This document shows positions 8,717 to 17,664 of a stretch of 64,000 nucleotides of DNA, one piece after another. Location: positions 62,001-126,000 of the forward strand of contig JAIOOU010000015.1 of NCBI GenBank assembly GCA_021414245.1, read 5' to 3'. Both the position numbers and the translations under genes were made by a program. The notes beneath the pieces were generated by a model. That model was given only the letters and a program-made list of their open reading frames with translations. It had not been told where the DNA came from and made no database searches. How positions within the stretch are numbered: the stretch's first letter is position 1; every line of letters begins with the position of its first letter. Source of the DNA: Chloroflexota bacterium. Its GTDB lineage: Bacteria; Chloroflexota; Anaerolineae; Anaerolineales; Villigracilaceae.

Positions 8717-10297
8717 TTACTTCCCAAGGGTTTTTAGGAGGTAAGTAAAGAACAGCCTCAGATGCGGCAACAATCCGGGATTATATGACCGGATTCGGGC
8801 AGGATCACTCGAAAAGGCAAACAGGATACTTATCACAATCGAAAGGATAATCAGAAAAACAGCCGTGATAGTATATAAGTATTTACTGATAGATCGCTTT
8901 CCAAATTTCTGATAAGCCCTCCAAAACCCTATTACGCTCAACAAAACAAGGGTTGGTATGACATCCATAAAATAACGCATAGTTGCATAAAACACCAACA
9001 ACACCGTAAGGAATTCCAAAACAAGAGCGCCGATCAGGCTGATCAGCAGAAAATCGAAAAGCCTTTGACGATCTTCATTTTCACCCAAACGTGTTTCTTT
9101 TCGTCGCCTCCCCATGTCACTTATAAAATCCGACCCCCAAGTAAAAAACCCAGAGATCAAAGCAAACAACAAAAAGGGCGCACTGTAAATTATGCCGGCG
9201 ATTCGTTCTGCATTGTAGATCGTATGATAATAATTGTTGAAATTCGATATGAATTCCTCATTCCAGATCTGTCTAAAAAAAGGAAAAACACCAGTAAAAC
9301 TAGGCGGGTTGAATAAATACACATATAGGTTTGGGAAAATATATGAGGTTGAAAAGAGAACGCTGTAGAACTTGCGCTGATTTAGCATTGTTATTGCATA
9401 ACGAAAGCCAAATTCAAAAACAGAGTCAAAACGCACAAAATTATACCAACCCAGACTAACTGCTACCACAAGCATTGGGATAATCAATCCTGCCAACGCC
9501 TTGAATTTCTGGGGGGCTGTCATTCCTGATCGTTTTTTACTCAGGACCCAGAGAATAACCATCACCGATAAAAACGATATAGGCAATGCCATGATAATCC
9601 GGGACCCAAAGGCAAATGCCCAAAATGTTCCAGCTAATGTCAAACGCCAAGCTGAAATTGCCGGTCTATCCAAGCCACTAAATACAAAATACAGACCGCC
9701 AATAAAAAAAAACTGGTCGCTAGCAATCGCAGCCTCATAAATTCGCGGGAGACTCAGCATCGACGGGATCGGATGAATAAACGCCACCAACAACAAGGTT
9801 GGCATAACAATCCATGGCGACAACTCATTAAAAAACCGGCGCCAAATTCTGAAAATGAAAAGCGATTGGAATACGACTAACCCCGAAATAAACAGGAAAG
9901 TCAAATACTGGTCGCCTATTTCCCCCGAATAAAAAAACTTTATTATCACAAGAAACACGGCTGGTACAGGACCCCAGTAGAGATAGACTTTTTCTTTATA
10001 CAAGCTCATATCCCAAATTTTATCAAGTTCCTGCAGATCCAATCCCTTTGCATTTTGGCGGGCATCTGGCTCATACGGATCAGGAAGGGCAAGTAGCACG
10101 GGACTGGCTTTAGTGTCCAAATATAAATGACCTTCTTGAAAAGCATTTGCAAGCTGATAGTAATAGTTTGTTGTAGGAGGCCAATCCTTCCAATTACCCA
10201 GACTGATAAACCATAAAAAACCAATAATAATCAGAATTCCACAAAGAACAAAAGCTAGATAAGCGAGGCTGGTTTGGAAAATTGCTGACCGAGTCAT
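8717..10297 (-). CDS. Polytopic membrane protein, GT-C glycosyltransferase-like
   Basis: About 526 residues with roughly ten hydrophobic segments. The first loop contains NYYYQLANAFQEGHLYL and a later YKEKVYLYWGPVPAVFLV, a pattern I associate with large bacterial GT-C-like integral membrane proteins. The ATG at 10297 is chosen because AAAGGA sits six bases upstream. The frame is open to an ATG at 10375, and beyond an in-frame TGA at 10381-10379 it continues for 38 more codons that also encode a membrane segment, so the gene may be a shortened form of a longer one. Base composition is AT-richer than most neighbours. Function is inferred only from fold and context. Confidence 0.7.
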   Translation of the reverse strand: MTRSAIFQTSLAYLAFVLCGILIIIGFLWFISLGNWKDWPPTTNYYYQLANAFQEGHLYLDTKASPVLLALPDPYEPDARQNAKGLDLQELDKIWDMSLYKEKVYLYWGPVPAVFLVIIKFFYSGEIGDQYLTFLFISGLVVFQSLFIFRIWRRFFNELSPWIVMPTLLLVAFIHPIPSMLSLPRIYEAAIASDQFFFIGGLYFVFSGLDRPAISAWRLTLAGTFWAFAFGSRIIMALPISFLSVMVILWVLSKKRSGMTAPQKFKALAGLIIPMLVVAVSLGWYNFVRFDSVFEFGFRYAITMLNQRKFYSVLFSTSYIFPNLYVYLFNPPSFTGVFPFFRQIWNEEFISNFNNYYHTIYNAERIAGIIYSAPFLLFALISGFFTWGSDFISDMGRRRKETRLGENEDRQRLFDFLLISLIGALVLEFLTVLLVFYATMRYFMDVIPTLVLLSVIGFWRAYQKFGKRSISKYLYTITAVFLIILSIVISILFAFSSDPARIRSYNPGLLPHLRLFFTYLLKTLGK

Positions 10298-10378
10298 AAT
10301 ATATCCTTTCAACCTCCAGACATTGGTTGTCAAAATAAAGGCAAACAGAATCAAGACACCAACCACAAGAACCATAAT

Positions 10379-10495
10379 TCAGTTCGCGCCCCAAGACGCA
10401 TTTTGATCGAGGCCGATTTGGCTGGCAAAGACTGCTGTGCCGATAATAAGTAGGCTTGTAATAATCCCGCAGGCTGAAATCCATTTGTTTTTCAT
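10379..10495 (-). pseudogene. Detached N-terminal membrane segment ending at in-frame TGA
   Basis: From the ATG at 10495 (GGAAGT seven bases upstream) 38 codons encode MKNKWISACGIITSLLIIGT followed by AVFASQIGLDQNASWGAN, then TGA at 10381-10379. The next codons, in the same frame, continue IMVLVVGVLILFAFIL into the downstream membrane protein. A CGA-to-TGA change would explain the break, since WG-x-x-R followed by a second membrane helix would be a natural continuation. It could also be a genuine separate small protein translated before the large one. Confidence 0.5.
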
Positions 10496-10566
10496 GTAAT
10501 TTACTTCCACTACAAAACATAATAGATTAAAGGTCCCCGCTATGCAGACGAAAATAATTTTCTGAC

Positions 10567-12210
10567 TTAATGAACCCGCTCATAGATACGAACTTCGGGG
10601 TTGACCGCATAGACTGAAAAATTGGGCAGATAAGGGGGTAATTTATAAACAAAGTCCTTCAATAATCGATACGATGTAATTTCGCCCGCCAACAATTTCC
10701 TGAAAAAATCACATTCCACCGGGTTGGACTGGCAGATGGAGTCGTTATACAGTCTTGAATACGTCAACGAATCGATGACCAGATAATCCACCTCGCGCTC
10801 GATCAACCCCTGTTCGCCCTGGTTATATTCAATCTTTCCGCCCGTGGGCACCACATCATCAGGGTATTTCAGGAAGAAGATCGGGTAATTATGCGCCTTG
10901 TAAAATTGCTGCCGGTTAATCAGCGGCGGATACAGGGTGTATTCAATAATCTTGTTTTCCCCCGGCAGTTTTGCAATAAACTCGCCGGCGGGCATGCGGG
11001 CATCGTTCATGAATAACAAGGCCGTGCTGACCAAACGCAATCCGGAATAAGCGAAACCCGCAACAAGCAGAAGGCCCACGGTCATAGGCACAAACTTTAA
11101 GCCCTTTTCCTGGGCGAGATCAAGGATCTCCCGAACGAACAAAGCGCCGAGAATTGAAAGGAAAGGCACAAAGGGGATGAAATAACGTTCAATGTAATTT
11201 ACCGAAATCAGGAAGGGAAGATCAAAAATCAAAACGGTTAGCACTAGGATCGTGATCGCCCCGGCCCGGTTTTCCTCCATCCGCACTTTTCCAGCCCGCC
11301 ACAAAATCAATTTGGATACGAACCAGATAAAACAAATGATAAAAAGAAGGTAGACGAAAACGCCGACGGCTCCTTCAAATACCGGCCATTGACCGACCAG
11401 CCCAATGGCATTCCCGGAATTAAACCCATATTGAGGATATCTTTGAAGCGCCGGGATGACGCGCTTGAAATAATACGCCATCCAAAGCAAGGCCTTGGGT
11501 GTGCCGAGCGCATATCCGCCAAAACACAGGCCGCCGCCAATCAGTAAAATCTCAATCGAACGAAACCAGTCCCTGCGAACTTCACTCCAATTCAGAATTA
11601 CAAACGTGGTCAGCGGCACAAGCAACAGGCTGCCGCCGGTAAATTTACTGGAAGCAGCCAGCCCGACCGAAAGGAACGAACTGTAAATCCATATTCTTGA
11701 CCGGGTAAATTGATATTTGATCGCAAAAAATATACATAAAATGGTAAAGAACTGGAGATATAGATCGTTATGGGCGAATCGTCCATTGGTGGCAGCCACT
11801 CCGCTGGCGACATAAATCAATCCCGCCAGGGCGGATGTGTATAGATCCGCGCCAATCATACGCGTCAGGTAATAGATCAAAACGCCGCCAACGGCTCCAA
11901 GCAGGGCGGAAAAAACACGGGCAGCTATGAAAAAATTAGATTTGGAATATCCCATCCCATAAACGATTTTTCCGATCGCATACATTACATATTTGGGAAG
12001 GGAGGGGTAATTAAAATCCGGTTCCGTTTGGTCAAATACCAGCTCACCGTTCAGCGCCTTTTCAACACGCCATACCAGTTCATCCGGATTCCACAGGGCG
12101 GGCACTCCCCAATTTACACCGGGAATTGAGGCGGCCAGGAAAAGAAAAAAAATAAGCACCGGAAAAATTATCCGGTTTCGGTTAACAAATCCTGCCAATC
12201 GCTGTTGCAT
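10567..12210 (-). CDS. GT39/PMT-like membrane glycosyltransferase
   Basis: The 547-residue protein has an N-terminal helix, then the acidic first-loop motif WNPDELVW (about 40-47), expected for GT-C enzymes that use polyprenyl-phosphate sugars. About ten more hydrophobic segments follow, then a soluble C-terminal region of about 170 residues with no recognised motif. NYPSLPKYVMYAIGK and the helix pattern resemble the ArnT/PMT superfamily. It sits between two other membrane or methyl transferase genes on the same strand. It probably transfers one sugar from a lipid carrier outside the membrane (inference). Confidence 0.8.
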   Translation of the reverse strand: MQQRLAGFVNRNRIIFPVLIFFLFLAASIPGVNWGVPALWNPDELVWRVEKALNGELVFDQTEPDFNYPSLPKYVMYAIGKIVYGMGYSKSNFFIAARVFSALLGAVGGVLIYYLTRMIGADLYTSALAGLIYVASGVAATNGRFAHNDLYLQFFTILCIFFAIKYQFTRSRIWIYSSFLSVGLAASSKFTGGSLLLVPLTTFVILNWSEVRRDWFRSIEILLIGGGLCFGGYALGTPKALLWMAYYFKRVIPALQRYPQYGFNSGNAIGLVGQWPVFEGAVGVFVYLLFIICFIWFVSKLILWRAGKVRMEENRAGAITILVLTVLIFDLPFLISVNYIERYFIPFVPFLSILGALFVREILDLAQEKGLKFVPMTVGLLLVAGFAYSGLRLVSTALLFMNDARMPAGEFIAKLPGENKIIEYTLYPPLINRQQFYKAHNYPIFFLKYPDDVVPTGGKIEYNQGEQGLIEREVDYLVIDSLTYSRLYNDSICQSNPVECDFFRKLLAGEITSYRLLKDFVYKLPPYLPNFSVYAVNPEVRIYERVH

Positions 12211-12240
12211 TTAATGGGCCTCCTGTCCAACCAAAGATCA

Positions 12241-13065
12241 TTAATTCTTTGGGGATCGCGCAAACACGTGGATCAAGGAAACCGAATCAACCGACTCGTT
12301 GCCTGTGATAAAGTCCGGCCGGATGCGCGAACGAGACGCTTTAAACTCCTCTTCCAGGCGCTCCAAAACCACCACGTCCACTTTTTGAAAGTATTTATTA
12401 AACACCGCCAGATAATCCTTTAACCGAAAACGATTGAGATTACTTGTCGGATTCAAAAAATTCCTCCACACATTCCCTGAAAAGGTCAGCATTTCAAAGG
12501 GATGCTTAAAATAATGATCCCGCAAATCAACAAAGTGCAATTGGCAGCCGGTTGAAGAGGTCAGCCTGGCAAGAGCCTGTGTAATGCCATCCACATCATC
12601 CAAATGTTCGTAAACCGATGTGCTCAGGACATAATCAATGCCGGAGACCTGTTTTTGGATGTCAGCATCGCGAATATCCCCGTGAAGCAAGGTGATAAAT
12701 TCGGGACGGGGCCTGACCTCCCCGCCATCCATCACCAGGTAGTCCCGGTAACCAGCAAGAAGCTCCAAATTACGTTCCGCATCCAGCAAAACAAAATGGT
12801 CGCATAGCACAACATGGGACGCGCCTTTGCCGAGCAACTCCACTCCAACGGCAAATCGTCCGCCATAGCCAAACACAAGCACCCGTTTGCCCTGAATGGA
12901 CTCTCCATTCGCTGAAAGTACCTTTACATACTGGTCCACGGCAGCCCGCGGGTCACTGGACTCCAAACCCGGGCGGATGATCCATCTTCGTTTTAAGAGA
13001 AAACGGGCCACATTTTCAGGCAGGAAGTGCCGGACAAGGCGAAGAAAAACATATTTAATATTCAC
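12241..13065 (-). CDS. Class I SAM-dependent methyltransferase
   Basis: The 274-residue protein has GKRVLVFGYGGRFAVGVELLG as a diverged motif I (about 57-77), LCDHFVLLDAERN as the acidic segment, and DYVLSTSVYEHLDDVDG as the motif before the catalytic region. The GTG at 13065 is selected because AAGGA lies seven bases upstream and just after the stop of the preceding gene. Translation from there gives a natural basic start VNIKYVFLRLVRHF. It probably modifies a sugar or glycolipid of this locus; the acceptor is unknown. Confidence 0.75.
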   Translation of the reverse strand: MNIKYVFLRLVRHFLPENVARFLLKRRWIIRPGLESSDPRAAVDQYVKVLSANGESIQGKRVLVFGYGGRFAVGVELLGKGASHVVLCDHFVLLDAERNLELLAGYRDYLVMDGGEVRPRPEFITLLHGDIRDADIQKQVSGIDYVLSTSVYEHLDDVDGITQALARLTSSTGCQLHFVDLRDHYFKHPFEMLTFSGNVWRNFLNPTSNLNRFRLKDYLAVFNKYFQKVDVVVLERLEEEFKASRSRIRPDFITGNESVDSVSLIHVFARSPKN

Positions 13066-13075
13066 AAGGGTTTCC

Positions 13076-15238
13076 TTATGGCATTTGGGCGGAACAATCC
13101 ACCGGCCCGTTTTTGGGCACCAGCAACTGCACACCAACTTCTTTTAAAGTGACTTTGGGTTCATAGTAGCACAGGAGCGGATTCGAAACCCATTTTACCC
13201 AGGCATTATTTTCTTCGCCAAACTGATACGTACTGTCCTTAACCGGAGTTCGCAGCAATTCTGAAACGATCAGGGAAAACCGCCGGGTGGAGATATCCGC
13301 ATAGAAATTATTGAAATAATTCGAGTCGGAACTAAGGGCCTGGTCCATCAGCAATTTTTTGTCATAATCAGCGATGAGGGGCACATCCTTTATATAGCCA
13401 AAGGTCAACAATTGACGCTGATCCATAAAAAGGACATCCCCGTTAGGTTTGGCGGCACGTACTTCCGCCTGGATGATCTGCAGGGCAAAATCGATCTTTT
13501 GAGGGGACGGCAGCAAATCCAAGGCTTTTTCACTGGGGGCATCCACAAGGGTCTTGATCGAAGCCGTATCCTCGGTAAAACCATAAGTGCGCATGCTCTG
13601 AAGCGGCACGACTGCCGAATTCACAAGCGCAAGGACAATCACCCCCTTGATCAGCCCGGGAACGGCTCCATTTAGGATCCAGTTACCTGCCTCATTATTC
13701 CATGCGACCACGCCCATAAAGAACAAACCGATCAGGAACATGTCCATGTTATGAAGATCGCCGCCGCCGCCGATTTTCGTACTGGCAACCAGGCCAACGA
13801 TCAGAAAAGCCAGCAGGGGGAGCAGTATTGAAATTTTTTGAAAAAGGTTGATCTGCCAGATATTTTTTGCCGACACATACAATAAAATAAAAACCAGCGG
13901 ACTGACTGCAAACAACAATGCGAGCACGATCCCGTTCCCATATGTGGCATTGGGCAGCAATCGATACCAAAGAAGAGGCTGAATATTTAATTTATCGATC
14001 ACAAATTGAATAAATGGTGGATATGTGACTTCCGCACCATCCTGCGCAGGCGTCACGGCTGGTACCGCTTCGGCGCCGGATGGTGTGGAAGAGAAACTAG
14101 GTATTGAAACAGCCGCCCGGCTTATAAAATCCCACGACTCCGGCAACATTCCCCCTAAATACAATCCGCCAAAGATACCCAGGACTCCCAACAGGATGGC
14201 ACGTTTAAAAATCGGAAGAGCAGTTTTTCGGTCCGGGAAGGAAGCGGAGACAACTTCAAGCATGAAGATCCACATTCCAGGCGCAAACATCCATGTATAT
14301 CTACTCGCCTGGGCAAAATATCCCGCTCCAATTACAAGGGGAATCGCAAACCATAATGGGGATCGCCATGCAAGAGCGACCATAATCGCGCAAACTACAA
14401 GTGGCGGGTGTATCGGTCCCTGCTTGAGAAAAAGATAAGCCCAAAGAGGGAGAAGCAACCAGGACAAATCCCCGCGGGTACGAGCGCGAAACAGGACAAA
14501 TCCAAGCAGGAGATAGGGAAGGACCTGGGTAAGCGCCACCCAAAGCCTGACCGGGCCGATCGTGATGCCGGGAATCAAAAATGGCAGTCCTCCGATCAAC
14601 TGGCGCCCAAAATCAAGAAAAACCGGGATACGGCTGTCCATCGGGAAAATATACCGGTCACGGGCAAACATAACAGAATAATCCCACAAGCGGTTTCCTT
14701 CCGACCATCCCAGGGAAAATGGATAATCATTCACCAGCTTAAAGGAGGAGAAAATGGAAAACAGGCTTGAGGTGAGAATCAGCATGGACAACAACTGTTT
14801 CCAGTCCGCAAGACGGTCATTTTTCGAGGCAAGGATCGCAAGCAGGCAGACCACAATGATCCACACCAGAATACGGATATAAAATTTTTGAAGGACCAGT
14901 CCCCACAGCGTAAATTGAAAAAACCAGACCGGGACACTGAAAATGGCAAGCCAGATCACCCAGCGAAACACTCCCAATTTCTCCCGCACGGAAAGAATGC
15001 GGTTGATATGTTTTGCGAGCAGATCCGGTCTCCAGATAATCACGGAGGAAAGCACAAGAATCCCGGCACAAATACATACGAACACACAGTAGAGCAGAAG
15101 CCAGGTACGCGAGAATTCCCCGATCCACACCCCGCTACCCCAGGCAATCTGATAGAACTCCCCGCATGCCCGCCACAGCACCCATGCAACGCCTCCGCTA
15201 AGGAGGATCTCTTTTGGATATTTCATGACAGTTTTCAT
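13076..15238 (-). CDS. Large polytopic membrane protein, GGGGDLHNMD family (paralogue 1)
   Basis: About 720 residues with some twelve or more hydrophobic segments and a soluble C-terminal domain of about 190 residues. I do not recognise a named family, but the protein at 22282-24246 is a clear paralogue. Shared landmarks are YPFSLGWSE in the first large loop, LLWYR mid-protein, STKIGGGGDLHNMD near the last helices, and LLTFG, LLC-YEP and VP-N-P in the tail. The topology and early acidic loop suggest a GT-C-type glycosyltransferase or polymerase (inference). The ATG at 15238 is chosen with GGAAA just upstream; the frame is open to 15268 and an ATG at 15226 is also possible. Confidence 0.7.
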   Translation of the reverse strand: MKTVMKYPKEILLSGGVAWVLWRACGEFYQIAWGSGVWIGEFSRTWLLLYCVFVCICAGILVLSSVIIWRPDLLAKHINRILSVREKLGVFRWVIWLAIFSVPVWFFQFTLWGLVLQKFYIRILVWIIVVCLLAILASKNDRLADWKQLLSMLILTSSLFSIFSSFKLVNDYPFSLGWSEGNRLWDYSVMFARDRYIFPMDSRIPVFLDFGRQLIGGLPFLIPGITIGPVRLWVALTQVLPYLLLGFVLFRARTRGDLSWLLLPLWAYLFLKQGPIHPPLVVCAIMVALAWRSPLWFAIPLVIGAGYFAQASRYTWMFAPGMWIFMLEVVSASFPDRKTALPIFKRAILLGVLGIFGGLYLGGMLPESWDFISRAAVSIPSFSSTPSGAEAVPAVTPAQDGAEVTYPPFIQFVIDKLNIQPLLWYRLLPNATYGNGIVLALLFAVSPLVFILLYVSAKNIWQINLFQKISILLPLLAFLIVGLVASTKIGGGGDLHNMDMFLIGLFFMGVVAWNNEAGNWILNGAVPGLIKGVIVLALVNSAVVPLQSMRTYGFTEDTASIKTLVDAPSEKALDLLPSPQKIDFALQIIQAEVRAAKPNGDVLFMDQRQLLTFGYIKDVPLIADYDKKLLMDQALSSDSNYFNNFYADISTRRFSLIVSELLRTPVKDSTYQFGEENNAWVKWVSNPLLCYYEPKVTLKEVGVQLLVPKNGPVDCSAQMP

Positions 15239-15469
15239 ATTTTCCAATTCAATTCCTTCACGAGGCACATTTAAGCCGTGTCGCTCTAATCACCAGGCAT
15301 GGATATACCCCTGCCAAAGGGCGGATATTCCTTATGGTTTTCTTCATACGACCCTGCCCCGACCGGGATAAAACAATTGTAATATAACTCACCCCCATCA
15401 AACCCTGAAACAACCGTTCTTCTTATCCGGGCAATTTCAATCAAAGGGATTCGGGCACCTTGTCCGGCT

Positions 15470-16507
15470 CTATCGGGTGGAAGAATTCTGTTCGGGCTGC
15501 TGTTTATCTGGTTTTTTCCAGGCGCCTGAAACAACCAGATAAACCAATATTATGGCATTCCACAGATAGAATAAAAGTCGCGTACCCAGCATAAGAGGGA
15601 TAAAGACGGCAGAACCGTAGCCAAAAAAGGAATATAGATATACAGCGCTTAGATCATTAACCCCCAACCCTCCCATGATTTGAATCGGCAGCAGGGAAAG
15701 TATTTGCTGCATCAGAATGACAAAAAGAACCGCGACGGCCCCGACCGGAAAATTCATGGCACGTGCCGTGGCCAGGCTCCAGGCGATTGTGGCCAACATA
15801 TAGACAAACGAGCCAATGATTGCGCGGCGGAGGGATCGATTCAAAAAGTGACTGTCCGATACGACCAGCGATTCTAGGGCATCCAGCAGCCGTGCGATCA
15901 GGGAAAAGCGGACAATATTGAGATTGACCAAAAGAGTGCGAAATGCGGAGAAGAAACGCTGGCGCAGGAAAACGATGACAAAAAAGCCGCCAACGCCCAA
16001 CATGATGCCGGCCAGCAAAACGATGAGCAAAAAATGCAAGGGCACGATCAAATCCCAGACGGCCCAGGATGCGATCAGGAGAAACAAAAAAATCTGGATC
16101 ATATCCCCCAATTTAACCAGCAGGAACATGGCCAGTGCGCGGCTGGCTTTGATCTCGTGCTCGGTGGTCAACAGTGTAAAAAAGGAGGCAATTCCCGCCC
16201 CCGCCGCCAGCAAATTGGTGACAACATTCTGGATCAGGATCACATTGAGCACGCTGCCATAGGGCAATTTGTCATCCACCAGCAAATGATATTGAAATGC
16301 CTTTGCCATACTGGTCAGGGCAAACAAAAACATCGCGAGCAATAACCAGCCGGGCGAGATGCCGCGAAATACCCGCACAAATTCATCCACCGATGTATTC
16401 AGCAGGAGGACGAAGATAAGAATTACCGCAAGGAAAAGCTTGAAAATATTAACCCAGCGCGTGCGGGCTACCCTGGGAGGTTTCGGAGAGTTTGAATTAT
16501 TCTTCAT
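15470..16507 (-). CDS. LPG-synthase-TM/UPF0104 family membrane protein
   Basis: The 345-residue protein has about eight hydrophobic segments. Conserved-looking parts include VTNLLAAGAGIASFFTLLTTEHEIK and, near the end, LLPIQIMGGLGVNDLSAVYLY, which match the pattern of the lysylphosphatidylglycerol-synthase transmembrane (UPF0104/AglD-like) family. Members without the catalytic domain often occur in glycan loci and may move lipid-linked intermediates or modify lipids. A second member lies at 24315-25220. The C-terminus is hydrophilic and glutamine-rich. Confidence 0.75.
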   Translation of the reverse strand: MKNNSNSPKPPRVARTRWVNIFKLFLAVILIFVLLLNTSVDEFVRVFRGISPGWLLLAMFLFALTSMAKAFQYHLLVDDKLPYGSVLNVILIQNVVTNLLAAGAGIASFFTLLTTEHEIKASRALAMFLLVKLGDMIQIFLFLLIASWAVWDLIVPLHFLLIVLLAGIMLGVGGFFVIVFLRQRFFSAFRTLLVNLNIVRFSLIARLLDALESLVVSDSHFLNRSLRRAIIGSFVYMLATIAWSLATARAMNFPVGAVAVLFVILMQQILSLLPIQIMGGLGVNDLSAVYLYSFFGYGSAVFIPLMLGTRLLFYLWNAIILVYLVVSGAWKKPDKQQPEQNSSTR

Positions 16508-16706
16508 GTTTAAGTGATCCGGGTAATCAAGAAACCTGTTTGATCATTCCCATAAGACAAAGTTGAACGGATTTTTTTCTGAGGCGATCATCCTTCATAA
16601 TAACGAAGCCGCCATCATTTACATGACTAATTTACACGACGGTTTTATTCAACAATAAATCTACTGGACGGCATAAGACATAATAACGTTCTGCCAGGTA
16701 CAATAT
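16508..16706. other. Intergenic stretch, no gene recognised
   Basis: About 200 bases of AT-rich sequence between a flippase-like gene and a methyltransferase remnant. I see no open frame that looks coding, no tRNA and no strong terminator. It probably contains residue of the decayed methyltransferase and the leader of the gene starting at 16507. Confidence 0.5.
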
Positions 16707-16893
16707 TTAAAAAAACAGGCCATACAGGACACCGGTTCCGCAACCTGCATCCAGCACACTTTCAAACGGCAATCCATCCAGTAACTTAAGAACAAGTCGG
16801 CGGGTGTGACGGGCAGTTGGGCCATAGACCTTCATGTCGTCCCATGTCCGCCAGCTCTGATCATAAAATTCAGGCGAAATTGTCGTCAGACAT
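16707..16893 (-). pseudogene. Remnant of a SAM-dependent methyltransferase
   Basis: An ATG at 16893 overlaps the end of the upstream methyltransferase and opens MSDDNFA, then stops at TGA 16872-16870. One base out of frame the sequence continues PEFYDQSWRTWDDMKVYGPT and reaches SVLDAGCGTGVLYG, an intact SAM motif I, before a TAA at 16709-16707 just after a run of seven T. Both a frameshift near 16873 and loss of everything after motif I are therefore visible. The overlapping start suggests it was once translationally coupled to the gene before it. Confidence 0.75.
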
Positions 16894-17659
16894 GGCTCTT
16901 GTGTTCACACAAGAATTCGTTGCAACCGATCGGTGTATTGGTGCCGCGTACCATCACAACTTCAAACCCGATCTCATTCAAAATCCGCGTCATTTCATCC
17001 ACACTGGCGTATTCATAGGGAAATCCGCCCACCCAATCCACGACATTATGCCAAAAATCCATTCCGCGCCGCATGATGAAAGGATTTTCAACCGTCGCAA
17101 TGAACTTGGCAATATAAATGACGGGAGCAAAGACCCATAACAGGACTTTTTGCCCAACGGTCCCCATGCGGCTGTATATCCATTTGACGACCCACCATGC
17201 TCCGGAGGACCAGTGACGATTGTAGATCGCGATCATGAATTGGCCGTCGGGTTTCACTAGCCTTGCAGCGTTTCGAATCGCGGCGCCCATCGAACCTGTA
17301 TGATGCAGAACCCCCCAGGAATAGACAATATCAAATTCCCCGAAGGAATTCATCTGTTCGACATTCAATACAGACGCTTGCTGAAATTCCAGATCCACAG
17401 GGTCATTCAACCAGATTCCGGCATTCTCACGCGACACCTGAATGGAAACAGGATCGATATCCATGCCCCGCACAGGCGCACTTCCGAGCCTGGCCGCCGC
17501 GATCGTGAACAGGCCACTGCCGCAGCCAATATCCAGAAACGATCTTCCTTTCAGCCCGCCCTGCCCAAACAGGGAAAGCAACGATCGTTCCGCATCCTCA
17601 ATGTGCGTCTCATTCATCTGACGCGAAAACGAGGCCCAATTTTCACCAAACTTAAACAT
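16886..17659 (-). CDS. Class I SAM-dependent methyltransferase
   Basis: The 257-residue protein carries SFLDIGCGSGLFTIAAARLG (about 40-59), RGMDIDPVSI and DIVYSWGVLHHTGSM, the classical motifs I to III. The later region is rich in aromatic residues and includes a hydrophobic stretch VGQKVLLWVFAPVIYIAKFI that may contact membrane. It lies between the GT-C-like gene at 17665 and the methyltransferase remnant, all on one strand. A glycan or glycolipid acceptor is the likely substrate (inference). Confidence 0.85.
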   Translation of the reverse strand: MFKFGENWASFSRQMNETHIEDAERSLLSLFGQGGLKGRSFLDIGCGSGLFTIAAARLGSAPVRGMDIDPVSIQVSRENAGIWLNDPVDLEFQQASVLNVEQMNSFGEFDIVYSWGVLHHTGSMGAAIRNAARLVKPDGQFMIAIYNRHWSSGAWWVVKWIYSRMGTVGQKVLLWVFAPVIYIAKFIATVENPFIMRRGMDFWHNVVDWVGGFPYEYASVDEMTRILNEIGFEVVMVRGTNTPIGCNEFLCEHKSHV

Positions 17660-17664
17660 GATAT

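Noticed and set aside
10379-10381. Selenocysteine reading of the TGA near 10.38 kb.
   Set aside because: The surrounding sequence suggests Arg rather than Cys at this position, and no convincing hairpin follows.
15286-15534. An open frame of 82 codons on the minus strand after the UPF0104 gene, with natural-looking residues (GFDGGELYYNCFIPV).
   Set aside because: Its first third lies inside the real gene in another frame, there is no ribosome site, and I cannot match it to a family. It may be a fragment but is not supported.
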